In this document: positions 1 through 8,767 of the stretch, piece after piece
How positions within the stretch are numbered: position 1 is the stretch's first letter
Layout of the letters: every line of letters starts with the position of its first letter
Source of the DNA: Anaerostipes rhamnosivorans
Lineage (GTDB): Bacteria > Bacillota > Clostridia > Lachnospirales > Lachnospiraceae
Assembly: GCF_005280655.1 (NCBI RefSeq)
Contig: NZ_CP040058.1
Location: forward strand, 2,146,001-2,210,000
Direction of reading: 5' to 3'
DNA length: 64,000 nt
The notes under the pieces: generated by a model
Told to the model about the DNA's origin: nothing
What the model saw: the letters and a program-made list of their open reading frames with translations, nothing else
The model's database searches: none
Translations under genes and position numbers: made by a program

Positions 1-1593
1 TTATATTGGGTCCGAACTGTACTTCCACGGAAGTATCCGCCACACCCTTGCTGTCAAACACACGGTTCTCATAAATTGTTTTGTCAAAGAAGTACTTTGG
101 TACATTAAAATCAGAATCCAGATCTGTGGCTGGAGTCAGGTATCCCTTGTTTGCCGCAGTGGCTGCGATGGATCTAGCATCCATCAGTGCCACGGATGCG
201 ATCTGCCCGCTCTGTAACTTGGAGCCCTCTCTGTTCGGGAAGTTCCTTGTAGAGTGACGGATACTAAACGCATTGTTGGCAGGTGTGTCTCCGGCTCCAA
301 AGCACGGTCCGCAGAAGGCTGTTTTTACAACGGCTCCTGTGGCCATGAGATCCGCCACCGCTCCGTTCTTTACAAGCTCCATGAAGACCGGCGTACTTGC
401 AGGGTAAACACTCAGGGTAAACTCATCAGAACCGATGCTGGCTCCCTTTAAGATATGAGCTGCCTCACAGATATTCTCATATCCGCCGCCGGCACATCCC
501 GCGATGATTCCCTGATCTACATACAGTTTTCCGTCTTTGATCTTATCCTGAAGCGAGTAATCTACAGCTCCATCTAGGCTTACCATGGCGCGTTTTTCCA
601 CTTCTGCCAATACATCACTTAAGTTTGCATTGACTTCATCAATTGTATACGTATTGCTCGGATGGAATGGCATGGCGATCATCGGTTTGATCTTGGATAA
701 ATCCACTTCCACCATTCCGTCGTAGTATGCAACGGCTCCAGGATTTAATTCTTTGTAGTCCTTTTCCCTGCCGTGGATCTCATAAAATTCCTTGATGGTA
801 TCATCTGTCTTCCATATAGAAGAAAGACAGGTTGTCTCTGTGGTCATAACGTCAATGCCGATCCTGAAATCCGCTGACAGGTTTGCCACACCAGGCCCTA
901 CAAATTCCATTACCTTGTTGTTCACATATCCGCACTCAAATACGGCGCCGATGATGGCCAGAGCCACATCCTGAGGCCCTACCCCTTTTTCAGGTTTTCC
1001 GGTGAGATAAACACCGACAACGGAAGGCATGTTAATATCATAAGTACGGTTCAGCAGCTGCTTTACAAGTTCCGGCCCGCCTTCACCCATAGCCATGGTT
1101 CCCAGTGCACCATATCTTGTATGGCTGTCAGAACCAAGGATCATCTTTCCTCCGCCTGCGAGCATTTCTCTTGCAAACTGATGAATGACTGCCTGATGAG
1201 GAGGTACATACATGCCGCCGTAGCGCTTTGCGGCAGTCAGGCCGAACATGTGGTCATCCTCATTGATCGTTCCGCCAACGGCACAGAGGCTGTTATGGCA
1301 GTTTGTGAGCACATAAGGGACCGGGAACTTTTCAATCCCTGACGCTCTTGCGGTCTGGATAATCCCCACAAAAGTAATGTCATGGGATGTCAATGTATCA
1401 AATTTAATCATCAGCTTGTCCATGCTGCCGGACGTGTTATGATCGTTAAGAATTCCATATGCGATGGTGTTTTGTTTCGCTTCTTCTTTTGTCGGGACAG
1501 ACCCAACAAGCTGGTTTAATCGTTCTGCGTTTTTTTCATCTACAAGTTCGGTGCCGTCTACTAAAAATGCACCTTTTTCATACAAATTAATCA
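1..1593 (-). CDS. Aconitase-family hydratase (YbhJ-like), C-terminus beyond the window edge
   Basis: The minus-strand frame opens at ATG 1593 behind an AGGAGG-type site and stays open to position 1, so the 3' end is missing. It encodes about 531 visible residues. The aconitase fold is shown by [12 protein letters not shown] near residue 155 and by [11 protein letters not shown] near residue 430, matching the CGPC iron-sulfur ligand loop. The usual third-cysteine motif CTNS is replaced by [10 protein letters not shown], which I recall from the E. coli YbhJ type rather than from citrate-cycle aconitase. Family knowledge predicts a [4Fe-4S] hydro-lyase, but the substrate is unknown. The gene is divergent from the ECF gene and shares no operon with it. 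Reading it as ordinary aconitase or LeuC is less likely because of the altered cluster loop. Confidence 0.75.
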
Positions 1594-1682
1594 TACTTTC
1601 CTCCTGAATCTTTTTAGGAGATTATATCATAAGATGCTGTTTTAGGAAAGAAAAATAAGCTGGCACCATTAAAAACTTTATA

Positions 1683-1715
1683 TCTGGCATTTTCATCAAT
1701 GCCACTTTTTTATTA
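1683..1715 (+). terminator. Terminator-like hairpin in the leader of the ECF gene
   Basis: TGGCATT and AATGCCA enclose a short loop and are followed by CTTTTTTATT, the layout of an intrinsic terminator. It lies about 50 bp upstream of the ECF S-component start on the same strand, where a leader attenuator would sit. Only about 90 nt separate it from the neighbouring hydratase start, so any upstream sensor would be small. I recognise no riboswitch class. Confidence 0.45.
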
Positions 1716-1765
1716 AGATAAATGAAACGGATTTGAGCAATCTTAATTGAGGAGGAATGATCGTT

Positions 1766-2296
1766 ATGAATCAAACGAAAAAACTTGTATATACCGCTCT
1801 TTTCACGGCTTTGTGCTGTGTGGGGACCATGGTCATCCAGATCCCAACCCCTGCCACCCACGGCTATATTCATCTGGGTGATGCCTTTGTCATCTTAAGC
1901 GGTGTTATCTTGGGAAAGAAGTACGGCTCTCTGGCCGCCGGTATCGGCTCTGCCTTTGCGGATATCTTTTCAGGCTATGCTTACTATGCGCCGACTACCT
2001 TCATTGTAAAGTTCATGGTGGCGCTCTGTGCAGCCGTACTGTATAAAGCCCTCACCAGTCACGGAGTGAAAGAACTGATCGCCATGATCCCGTGCGGACT
2101 GGCTGACATCTTATTTGTGGTGGCAGGATACTTCCTCCACTCCTATATTACGGAGGGAATCGGACCAGCACTTTTAAGCGTGCCTTCCAATGCCATCCAG
2201 GGCTGTTCCGGCCTGATTGTGGCAGCCATTCTGCTGCCAATCCTGACGGCAGTTCCGGATATTAAAAAAGCGAAATTGTGCATGAACCACGAGTAG
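1766..2296 (+). CDS. ECF transporter S component (substrate-binding membrane subunit)
   Basis: A 176-residue hydrophobic protein with about five or six membrane segments. The N-terminal part contains IPTPATHGYIHLGDAFV, typical of the ECF-type riboflavin/unknown-vitamin S-component family (the YpaA/DUF1393 type). Such proteins bind a vitamin or precursor and dock on a shared EcfA/EcfT energising module, which is not encoded in this window. I chose the ATG at 1766 because GAGGAGG at 1749-1755 is 10 nt away; the ATG at 1757 is too close. The substrate cannot be told from sequence. Thiamin precursor, riboflavin and queuosine precursor are all possible, and thi genes lie 8 kb away without being linked. 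The gene ends at a shared bidirectional terminator. Confidence 0.8.
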   Translation: MNQTKKLVYTALFTALCCVGTMVIQIPTPATHGYIHLGDAFVILSGVILGKKYGSLAAGIGSAFADIFSGYAYYAPTTFIVKFMVALCAAVLYKALTSHGVKELIAMIPCGLADILFVVAGYFLHSYITEGIGPALLSVPSNAIQGCSGLIVAAILLPILTAVPDIKKAKLCMNHE

Positions 2297-2298
2297 TC

Positions 2299-2349
2299 TA
2301 AAAGAACTGCTGCCCTTGGATATTACTCCCCGGGGCAGCAGTTCTTTTA
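2299..2349. terminator. Bidirectional terminator between ECF gene and rhaD
   Basis: AAAGAACTGCTGCCC pairs with GGGGCAGCAGTTCTTT across a 16-nt loop. A-rich and T-rich flanks on each side make it usable from both strands, where the convergent ECF and rhamnose genes end. Confidence 0.85.
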
Positions 2350-2361
2350 TGTTCTGTATTC

Positions 2362-3192
2362 TTATTTCTTATCGTATAAAAATTCCTCTGGCAGGTTTAC
2401 CTGAAATGCTTCACCCAGATCCCTGAAATTCTGCGGTGTGATGGTCTTAAGCTTATCAGGTCTTACAGACAGCACTTTTATGAGAATCTCTGCTGCCTTT
2501 TCCACGGTGTGCATCAGACCGAAGGTGTTGTCAAAATCCTCTCCGGAACAAAAGATGCCGTGATGAGCCCATATGATAGCGTTGTACTTATTCATCAGCC
2601 TGCTGGATTCCACCGCAATCTCTCTTCCTCCCGGAACCATCCATCCAACAGTTCCGATCCCATCTGGAAATATAACCGGACACTCGGTCATCATTTCCCA
2701 CAGTTCTCTTGTAAATACCTTGTCATCAATGGGGAGGATAAAGGTCAGTGCAATCACATTAGGTGTGTGGGAATGATAGATCACCCTGTGGGCTCCGCCT
2801 GTAGCTTCTTTTTTCACCTCGTGGTTCATCAAATGGGAAGGCAGTTCACTGGTGGGCACTCCGCCTCCTTCCAGTCCCCAAACGATCCGATAATTCTCTC
2901 CCCTGCTGTCGATCTCGATGACAGCGATGTTTGTCTCCGGCTTAAGCTCCACATTGCGGAAGTATTTGCCGGAACCCGTCACCAAAAAATACTCACCGGC
3001 CAGTCCCGGAACTTCTGTTCCGATCGGAGTGAACTCCCGTTCCAGGCTAAATGCCTCCCTGATCTTAGCAACTTCCTCCGGCTTCATACGGTAGGTTGCA
3101 TTTCCGCCGTTCCTCTCGTGCCACCCCTGCGCAAAGCCGTCTGTGCACATTCTGATAAATCCTTTGATAAATTCTGCTCCCAATACGTTCAT
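2362..3192 (-). CDS. rhaD: L-rhamnulose-1-phosphate aldolase
   Basis: 276 residues, close to the 274 of E. coli RhaD. It splits L-rhamnulose 1-phosphate into dihydroxyacetone phosphate and L-lactaldehyde, the last step of the isomerase pathway. The class II aldolase zinc ligands are visible: HSHTPN (His140, His142) and WAHHGIFC (His210), almost the positions known for the E. coli enzyme. The ATG follows GAGGAGG at good spacing. It is the last gene of the leftward rha operon, 12 bp after rhaA, and ends at the shared terminator. Confidence 0.96.
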   Translation of the reverse strand: MNVLGAEFIKGFIRMCTDGFAQGWHERNGGNATYRMKPEEVAKIREAFSLEREFTPIGTEVPGLAGEYFLVTGSGKYFRNVELKPETNIAVIEIDSRGENYRIVWGLEGGGVPTSELPSHLMNHEVKKEATGGAHRVIYHSHTPNVIALTFILPIDDKVFTRELWEMMTECPVIFPDGIGTVGWMVPGGREIAVESSRLMNKYNAIIWAHHGIFCSGEDFDNTFGLMHTVEKAAEILIKVLSVRPDKLKTITPQNFRDLGEAFQVNLPEEFLYDKK

Positions 3193-3204
3193 GTTCTGCC
3201 TCCT

Positions 3205-4452
3205 CTAATCGCGCTTTAACAGGATATTGTTTTCGTAAGCTTTTACTTCCTGAAACCAGTCCTCTTTTGCAGGTACCCCGTTGATCTCACAGAAATAATT
3301 CCATACGTCCCCCGCCGGATACAGCTTCAATTCCTCCTGCATCACCATAAGCTCCGTGAATTCCCTGTTCTCCTGCAGCCCCTTAAGCTTCTCATTAGGT
3401 CTCAGCATGGCTGTGAGCAGGGCTTTCTGCATGTTTCTCATGCCGACCACCCAGGCTGAGATACGGTTGATACTGGCATCAAAGAAGTCCAGCGCAAGGA
3501 GCACATGCTCTGTCCCGCTCATAACGATCTCCTTTGCAATCTCTTTTGTCTCATCATCCAGAAGAACCACATGATCGCTGTCCCAGCGCACCGGCCTGGT
3601 TACATGAAGAGCCACCTTGTCTGAAAACAGAAGCATGGATGAGATCTTGTCAGAGACTACCTCTGTAGGATGGTAATGTCCGTTGTCCAGCAGGCAGAGG
3701 ATATCATTCTTAGCCGCATAGTTCATATAAAACTCATGGGAGCCTACGGTATAACTTTCCATGCCGATGCCAAACACCTTGGATTCCACTGCCACATTGA
3801 CTTTTTCCTTGTCATAGCCTGCCGCCAGGATCTGGTCCAGGGAGTCCTTCAGCCTTGCTCTGGGTGCCTTTCTGTCTGAGGGAATGTCCTTAAAGCCGTC
3901 AGGGATCCAGATGTTCATTGTGCAGGGAGTTCCAAGCTCCTCTGCAAAATATTCGGAGATCCTTAAGCATGCCTGGCCGTGACGGATCCAGAACTGCCTG
4001 ATCTCTTCATTTTCACTGGAAAGAGTCGCTTCCTCCGCTTTTGGATGAGAAAAATAAGTAGGGTTAAAATCCAGGCCCAGGCCTCTTTTCTTTGCAAATT
4101 CCACCCATTTTTTAAAGTGCTTCGGTTCCAGGGCATCCCTGTCCACAAATCCATCTTCAAACACAGCGTAGCTGGCGTGCAGGTTCAGCCTGTGTTTTCC
4201 CGGAATCAGGCTCATCGCCTTGTCAATGTCTTCCATCAGCTCTTTTGGTGTCCTCGCTTTTCCCGGATAGTTTCCCGTAGCCTGAATCCCTCCGGATAAC
4301 GCTCCCTCTCCTTCAAAACCGGCCACATCGTCTCCCTGCCAGCAGTGCATAGAGATCGGTACATTTTTTAAATTTTCCAGTACCTGATCTGTGTCCACCC
4401 CGATGTTTCTATAGCTTTCTTTTGCCGCCTCATATCTTTCTTCTACTGTCAT
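3205..4452 (-). CDS. rhaA: L-rhamnose isomerase
   Basis: 415 residues, about the family length of 419. It interconverts L-rhamnose and L-rhamnulose using divalent metal in a TIM barrel. [13 protein letters not shown] near residue 35 and [12 protein letters not shown] near residue 89 are family hallmarks, and the C-terminal DVWNYFCE segment is conserved. The start overlaps the rhaB stop in an ATGA arrangement behind AGGAGG, so translation is probably coupled. It stands between rhaB and rhaD in the operon. Confidence 0.97.
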   Translation of the reverse strand: MTVEERYEAAKESYRNIGVDTDQVLENLKNVPISMHCWQGDDVAGFEGEGALSGGIQATGNYPGKARTPKELMEDIDKAMSLIPGKHRLNLHASYAVFEDGFVDRDALEPKHFKKWVEFAKKRGLGLDFNPTYFSHPKAEEATLSSENEEIRQFWIRHGQACLRISEYFAEELGTPCTMNIWIPDGFKDIPSDRKAPRARLKDSLDQILAAGYDKEKVNVAVESKVFGIGMESYTVGSHEFYMNYAAKNDILCLLDNGHYHPTEVVSDKISSMLLFSDKVALHVTRPVRWDSDHVVLLDDETKEIAKEIVMSGTEHVLLALDFFDASINRISAWVVGMRNMQKALLTAMLRPNEKLKGLQENREFTELMVMQEELKLYPAGDVWNYFCEINGVPAKEDWFQEVKAYENNILLKRD

Positions 4453-5873
4453 GATGCTTTTCCTCCTATATTTTCCGGTTTATAAATTTCTATTTCAAAT
4501 GACTGCGCCACACAGTTTCTTGCTTCTTTCAAATCCTTAAAACATCCGGCGTATCTCATCTGTAAGAGCAGGCTTCCTATGGCTGTTGCCTCTGACGGTC
4601 CTGCATATACGGTACACCCGGTATATTTTGCTGTCAGCTCATTGAGGTATCCGGCGTTTGCGCCTCCGCCCACTACATAAATCTTTTCATACGTTTTACC
4701 TGTCAGGCTCTCGATCTCCCTGATGGTCTTTGCATAACATTCTGCCAGACTGTGATAGATCACTGCCGCTGTCTCCCACTCGCTCTTCGGCACCTGCTGT
4801 GAGGTCTTTTGGCAGTAATCTTTTACCGCCGCTATCATGCTGTCCGGTGCCAGAAATGACTCATTGTTGCAGTCCACAATGGATGGGATCGTCTGCTTAG
4901 ATGCCATCTCACAGAGATAGGAAAATGAATATTCCGTGTCAAACTCCTTCTTTACAGACTGTATCATCCACAGTCCCATGATATTTTTCAAATAACGGAA
5001 CCGGTAATCCACGCCTCCCTCATTGGTCAGGTTGGCCTTCATACTTTCCATGGAACAGTCCGCTTTTGTAAGCTCGGTTCCCATCAGGGACCATGTGCCA
5101 GAGCTGATATATAAAGCCTGTTCATCTTCCGTTGGTATGGCTGCCACTGCAGACCCAGTATCATGGGTTGCCGGAAGCACCACCTGGCAGTTGAATCCGA
5201 TGTCCTTCTGGATCTCCTCAGTGAAGTTTCCGACAAAAGTTCCGGGAACCGCTATTTCCTGAAAGATCTCTTCAGGAAAACCGAGACGCTTTATCAAAGG
5301 ATAATCCCAATCCTTTGTCTCCGGATCCACCAGTTGCGTTGTGGTGGCATTGGTGTACTCCGTCTTCTTGACTCCTGTCAGAAGAAAGTTAAAGTAGTCC
5401 GGGATCATAAGAAGGCTTTTGGCCTGATCAAGACGTTTTGGTTCCTTCTCCCTGTCCGCTGTCAGCTGGTAAATTGTATTAAAGATCTGCTTCTGTATCC
5501 CGGTTCTCTCATACAGCTCCTTAAGAGAGATCTCCTCATATACTTTTGTATCCATTCCCTGCGTCCTGCTGTCACGGTACCCGTAAGACTTTCCTATAGG
5601 ACAGTCATTTTCATCCAGTAAAACGTAATCCACTGCCCAGGTGTCGATTCCCATACAGACAGGAATTTTCCCCAGATCCCTGCATTTTTTAAGCCCCTGC
5701 TTGATCTCGTAAAACAGAGCGTCTGTGTTCCAGCACAGGGAGCCGTCCTCGTTCTCCATACTGTTTGGAAACCGGTAGATCTCGTCAAGCTTCAGCTTTC
5801 CGTTTTCCAGAGTGCCTAAGATATGCCTTCCGCTGGAAGCTCCGATGTCCACTGCCAAAAAATATTTTTTCAT
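4449..5873 (-). CDS. rhaB: Rhamnulokinase
   Basis: 474 residues of the FGGY carbohydrate kinase fold. It phosphorylates L-rhamnulose on C1 with ATP. The N-terminus [16 protein letters not shown] is the first phosphate-binding motif, [13 protein letters not shown] near residue 75 carries the catalytic region, and [16 protein letters not shown] near residue 400 is the C-terminal nucleotide-binding motif. [11 protein letters not shown] matches the adenosine motif. The start follows CAGGAGGCAG. Gene order rhaM-rhaB-rhaA-rhaD supports the assignment. Confidence 0.96.
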   Translation of the reverse strand: MKKYFLAVDIGASSGRHILGTLENGKLKLDEIYRFPNSMENEDGSLCWNTDALFYEIKQGLKKCRDLGKIPVCMGIDTWAVDYVLLDENDCPIGKSYGYRDSRTQGMDTKVYEEISLKELYERTGIQKQIFNTIYQLTADREKEPKRLDQAKSLLMIPDYFNFLLTGVKKTEYTNATTTQLVDPETKDWDYPLIKRLGFPEEIFQEIAVPGTFVGNFTEEIQKDIGFNCQVVLPATHDTGSAVAAIPTEDEQALYISSGTWSLMGTELTKADCSMESMKANLTNEGGVDYRFRYLKNIMGLWMIQSVKKEFDTEYSFSYLCEMASKQTIPSIVDCNNESFLAPDSMIAAVKDYCQKTSQQVPKSEWETAAVIYHSLAECYAKTIREIESLTGKTYEKIYVVGGGANAGYLNELTAKYTGCTVYAGPSEATAIGSLLLQMRYAGCFKDLKEARNCVAQSFEIEIYKPENIGGKAS

Positions 5874-5888
5874 TTTTCTGCCTCCTGA

Positions 5889-6206
5889 TCAGTCTAAATG
5901 GAATACCAGCTGAAGGTCTTGGCTGACCGGGCTGTTGTCCGGATTCGTCTCCATGATGTCAGCCATAAAATCCCACCATTTTCGGTTGATCTGCGTATCT
6001 GCCCCCTGGTTCCATTTCTCTTCATCTTCGATTTCTATGTATCCATACAAAACATTGGTTTCCGGATCCAGATAGATAGAATAATTGCTTCCGCCATATT
6101 CATTGATCATATCCTTCATCTCCGGCCACAGCTGGTTGTGTCTTTTTTCATATTCTTCTGCCTGCCCTTCATAGAGCTTCATTTTGAATCCTTTGTATTG
6201 TTTCAT
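5889..6206 (-). CDS. rhaM: L-rhamnose mutarotase
   Basis: 105 residues, matching the family length of 104. It interconverts alpha and beta anomers of L-rhamnose to feed the isomerase. Visible family features are LYEGQAEEYEKRHNQLWPEM near residue 12 (the His is the expected catalytic residue), SIYLDPETNVLYGYIEIED and a WWDFMADIM segment. The ATG at 6206 follows AGGAGG and lies inside the last 38 bp of the upstream permease gene, suggesting coupled expression. Confidence 0.95.
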   Translation of the reverse strand: MKQYKGFKMKLYEGQAEEYEKRHNQLWPEMKDMINEYGGSNYSIYLDPETNVLYGYIEIEDEEKWNQGADTQINRKWWDFMADIMETNPDNSPVSQDLQLVFHLD

Positions 6207-7914
6207 TCTTTACCTCCTGCTGTTCTTTGGCTTCCGTTAATCCATACTTCAGATAGGTGGCAATGCCTCCCAGTACAAAGTAGCAGACCGTGATCGGAAA
6301 AGAGATTGTTTTCCATGTTTCCACACCGATGCCTCCTGCGAATACCAAAACTGTCACAGCTGCCAGAGCAGCTAAAACTGCATAGGACAGGAGCGCTGCC
6401 GCTTTCTGGAATTCAGGTTTCTTCGGCACATATTCGATGATATTTTCATCTTCCTCTTCCATTAATTCCTCAAGTGCCGCCCGCACCTTCTGGTCTTCTT
6501 CCTTCTGGGCCGTATAGTCCTCCCTGGCTCCCATGGAACAGGCCAGAATGATATAACTTACCATGGCAAGAAGATACGTGGGCAGGAATAAAAGATAAGA
6601 GTGGATCACTCCGGTCAAGGTCATCACCACCACAAATACCAGTGAGATCAGCCATGCAAAGAGACCTGCATAATTAATCTTCCATCCTTTAAATGTAGCC
6701 CAGTATCTGGTGCCGCCCAGTTTCGGAAGGATCCAGTGTTCCGTAAAAATCACTGCCCCGATGGCCGGAATCACAAGCACAATGATGTTGACAATCGCCA
6801 TAATGTTCATGGTAATCGGGAAGCATGCCGCAAAGGTCATAACTGCGCCGATCACATAGGTGAGCTTTTTCAGTGGTATCTTGTTAAATATAGTTTCAAA
6901 TGCGAGACTTGCACGATAAATATTCGGATTGGCAGTGGTCCACCCTGCCACAATGACTGCCAGCAGGCCGGTTGCCCCCAAAACGGCTCCTGTGATGGCT
7001 CCTGAATCCAGGATAAGCAGAGATTTGTTCAATATGACAGAAGCTGTTGCTCCCATGATTCCCGCACTTCCCCATGCAAAAAAATGTCCTATAAACATTC
7101 CGTAAGAGGTAATAAATCCGTATTTTGGAGTCTTTGCGTAGCGGAACAATGCCATATCGTTCAGTCCGCCATGGTAAGCCAGATTGCACATCCAGGCAAA
7201 TCCAATGACATGGATGATACCCAGCTTCTGTCCTCCCGGAATGACTGCCCCGTTCCACACACTGGTGTTTAGAAGATTCATAAAGTCGGCAAAACTATGT
7301 ACCGGCGCCCCGTTGGTTACCTTGATCAGTTCAGGGACAACCACGAAGACTCCTGCTGCAAAAATAATGATCATCCACGGCACACAGACGGATGAGAATT
7401 TGGCCACCGCCTCAAATCCATTTGCCGCCACTAAAGTTACAATGATACCCAGCACAATGACCACCAGAATAAATTTGATATCCGTCGGATACCACTGAGT
7501 CTGCAGTCTGATCCCAAAGATTTCTCTCACTGCTGAGGCCGATACGGTCAGCATGGATGCTGCCATGGCAATGGATGCCAGCCCCCAGACAAAGTTGTAA
7601 ACCTTCTGCATGTAAGGTCCCATGACCTTTTTTAAGTAAGAATATAGGGTAACTCTTGTGTCAGTCCCAATCGGTGCACAGATCAGTGCGTATGTCAGCG
7701 TTGCCAGAATGTTGCCGATAAACAGTCCGATAAAAATGTCTGTGGCCTTGACACCCCAGGTCACCAGTGTAGCGCCGATGACAAACTCTGTAGCCGCGAT
7801 GTGTTCTCCGCCATAAATCCCAAAGAAATTCCCAAGTCCGGAAATGTTCTTTTTGGAAATGGGCCGGTCTTCCGGCGGGACAGCCGATGCCTTCCTTCGA
7901 TACTCTGCGTTCAT
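6169..7914 (-). CDS. NCS1/cytosine-permease-type transporter, putative rhamnose-operon permease
   Basis: 581 residues, with about 12 membrane segments and a soluble acidic stretch near residue 500 (EELMEEEDENII). GLGNFFGIYGGEHIAATEF near residue 20 and the repeated Gly-rich helices resemble the purine-cytosine permease (NCS1, CodB-like) fold. It is the first gene of the rha operon and overlaps rhaM, so by context it probably brings rhamnose or a related sugar into the cell. Known rhamnose carriers I can name (RhaT, ABC types) belong to other families. I chose the ATG at 7914, since AAAAGGAGGAG precedes it; an upstream extension would run through a repeat element. Confidence 0.8.
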   Translation of the reverse strand: MNAEYRRKASAVPPEDRPISKKNISGLGNFFGIYGGEHIAATEFVIGATLVTWGVKATDIFIGLFIGNILATLTYALICAPIGTDTRVTLYSYLKKVMGPYMQKVYNFVWGLASIAMAASMLTVSASAVREIFGIRLQTQWYPTDIKFILVVIVLGIIVTLVAANGFEAVAKFSSVCVPWMIIIFAAGVFVVVPELIKVTNGAPVHSFADFMNLLNTSVWNGAVIPGGQKLGIIHVIGFAWMCNLAYHGGLNDMALFRYAKTPKYGFITSYGMFIGHFFAWGSAGIMGATASVILNKSLLILDSGAITGAVLGATGLLAVIVAGWTTANPNIYRASLAFETIFNKIPLKKLTYVIGAVMTFAACFPITMNIMAIVNIIVLVIPAIGAVIFTEHWILPKLGGTRYWATFKGWKINYAGLFAWLISLVFVVVMTLTGVIHSYLLFLPTYLLAMVSYIILACSMGAREDYTAQKEEDQKVRAALEELMEEEDENIIEYVPKKPEFQKAAALLSYAVLAALAAVTVLVFAGGIGVETWKTISFPITVCYFVLGGIATYLKYGLTEAKEQQEVKNETIQRIQNEAL

Positions 7915-7958
7915 ATGTTTCTCCTCCTTTTGATTTCGTTCTTTCCTTCGATACATTA

Positions 7959-7998
7959 AGTATAAGAAAAACCACGCCCAAAAGTTAGGACGTGGTTT
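7959..7998 (-). promoter_or_regulatory. Candidate rha operon promoter with an 11-bp inverted repeat
   Basis: The arms 7969-7979 and 7988-7998 (AAACCACGTCC and GGGCGTGGTTT on the minus strand, one mismatch) flank 8 nt. A TATACT -10-like box lies at 7964-7959, immediately downstream in the direction of the permease gene. The inverted repeat sits where an activator or repressor of the rha operon would bind. The AraC regulator nearby is the natural candidate. The assignment is inference. Confidence 0.4.
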
Positions 7999-8032
7999 GA
8001 CGAAAAAGGTGTCTTTATTTGACTGTACAGGA

Positions 8033-8100
8033 GCATAGTACCCGCAGGGCTTTTTGGTTCCATAGAGAGATACAAAAAACTTTCCTATGGAACAAAAAAA
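8033..8100 (+). repeat. R1 repeat copy a (3' part only)
   Basis: Contains the R1 end module: a CCCGCAGGG mini-hairpin, then GGTTCCATAG...CTATGGAAC enclosing a degenerate middle, then an A-run. It lies between the toxin-antitoxin genes and the rha operon. It matches the ends of the copies near 45.5, 49.7 and 58.6 kb. Confidence 0.8.
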
Positions 8101-8138
8101 ATATCCCGAACACATTTGTTTGTATTCGGAATATTTCA
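8099..8138 (-). terminator. Terminator of the toxin-antitoxin operon
   Basis: On the minus strand AATATTCCGAATAC pairs with GTGTTCGGGATATT and is followed by a T-run. It begins 12 bp after the toxin stop. Confidence 0.75.
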
Positions 8139-8150
8139 ATGCTCTTTTTC

Positions 8151-8423
8151 TTATAACCGCTCATAATGCGACCAGAGACTTAAAATTTTTATCGTCTGTT
8201 CCTCTTCATAAACTTGATATACAAGACGATGTTTTATATTAATACGCCGGGAAATCAAGCCATCGAAATTCCCTACAAGTTTTTCATACGGAGGCGGATT
8301 CTGAAATGGATCCAAAGAAATAATTGTGAGTAATTGTCTGGCCTTTTTTTCTAAGCCCGCCTGTTTTATCAACTTCTTTTCTTTAGAGGCTTGCTTTGTA
8401 AATACAATTTTGTATTTTACCAC
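8151..8423 (-). CDS. Txe/YoeB-family mRNA interferase toxin
   Basis: 90 residues, the usual toxin length. The fold is the RelE/YoeB type: MVKYKIVFTKQASKEKKLI at the start, NPPPYEKL in the middle, and the C-terminal SRRINIKHRLVYQVYEEE followed by LSLWSHYERL, where the family's catalytic Glu, Arg, His and Tyr lie. Family members cut mRNA in the ribosomal A site. Its start overlaps the antitoxin stop by 7 bp, the classic toxin-antitoxin arrangement. Confidence 0.92.
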   Translation of the reverse strand: MVKYKIVFTKQASKEKKLIKQAGLEKKARQLLTIISLDPFQNPPPYEKLVGNFDGLISRRINIKHRLVYQVYEEEQTIKILSLWSHYERL

Positions 8424-8671
8424 TCTTCATCCTCCTTATATTCTTCACAATCTTCAATAGGAGTCTTCATTCCAACTTGCAGATGTTCTCTCATCCCTGG
8501 TATGTTATTCAAATAAAGTGTTTCTTCAATCGCTTTCCAATCTTGCTCGCCAACTAAAACTGCATTTTGTCCTTTGCTATTTACAATCGTTACAGGCTCG
8601 CTTCCGTTATTCACTTTCTCTAAAAGATTATAGATATCTCGTCTTGCATTCGTGACATTTACAACACTCAT
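8417..8671 (-). CDS. YefM/Phd-family antitoxin
   Basis: 84 residues from the preferred start. The N-terminal half (VNVTNARRDIYNLLEKVNNG, then PVTIVNSKGQNAVLV) is the DNA-binding Phd/YefM domain. The acidic tail ending EEYKEDEEW would wrap the toxin. Three ATGs stand in tandem; I chose 8671 because GGAGG at 8679-8683 is then 7 nt away, while the two upstream ATGs are too close. It should repress its own operon through the CGTACG pair just upstream. Confidence 0.92.
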   Translation of the reverse strand: MSVVNVTNARRDIYNLLEKVNNGSEPVTIVNSKGQNAVLVGEQDWKAIEETLYLNNIPGMREHLQVGMKTPIEDCEEYKEDEEW

Positions 8672-8710
8672 CATCATCCCTCCTTCCCTCTTTCATCTAC
8701 TTAAATATAT

Positions 8711-8738
8711 TATAGCGTACGTTTTGGCGTACGTCAAA
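8711..8738 (-). promoter_or_regulatory. Putative YefM-type operator (CGTACG pair)
   Basis: Two CGTACG palindromes, 8716-8721 and 8728-8733, are spaced 12 bp centre to centre, within an AT-rich promoter region. Family knowledge: the E. coli YefM-YoeB operator uses two TGTACA-type palindromes at the same 12-bp spacing. The resemblance supports autorepression here. Confidence 0.7.
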
Positions 8739-8767
8739 TATAAATAACTATACTTTATTATTATCTT

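Noticed and set aside
2509..3219. Long plus-strand frame across rhaD
   Set aside because: The minus-strand rhaD is certain from motifs and operon order; the opposite frame shows no family features.
7915..8139. N-terminal extension of the rha permease
   Set aside because: The extended frame runs through R1 copy a and a terminator; the internal ATG at 7914 has an excellent ribosome-binding site.
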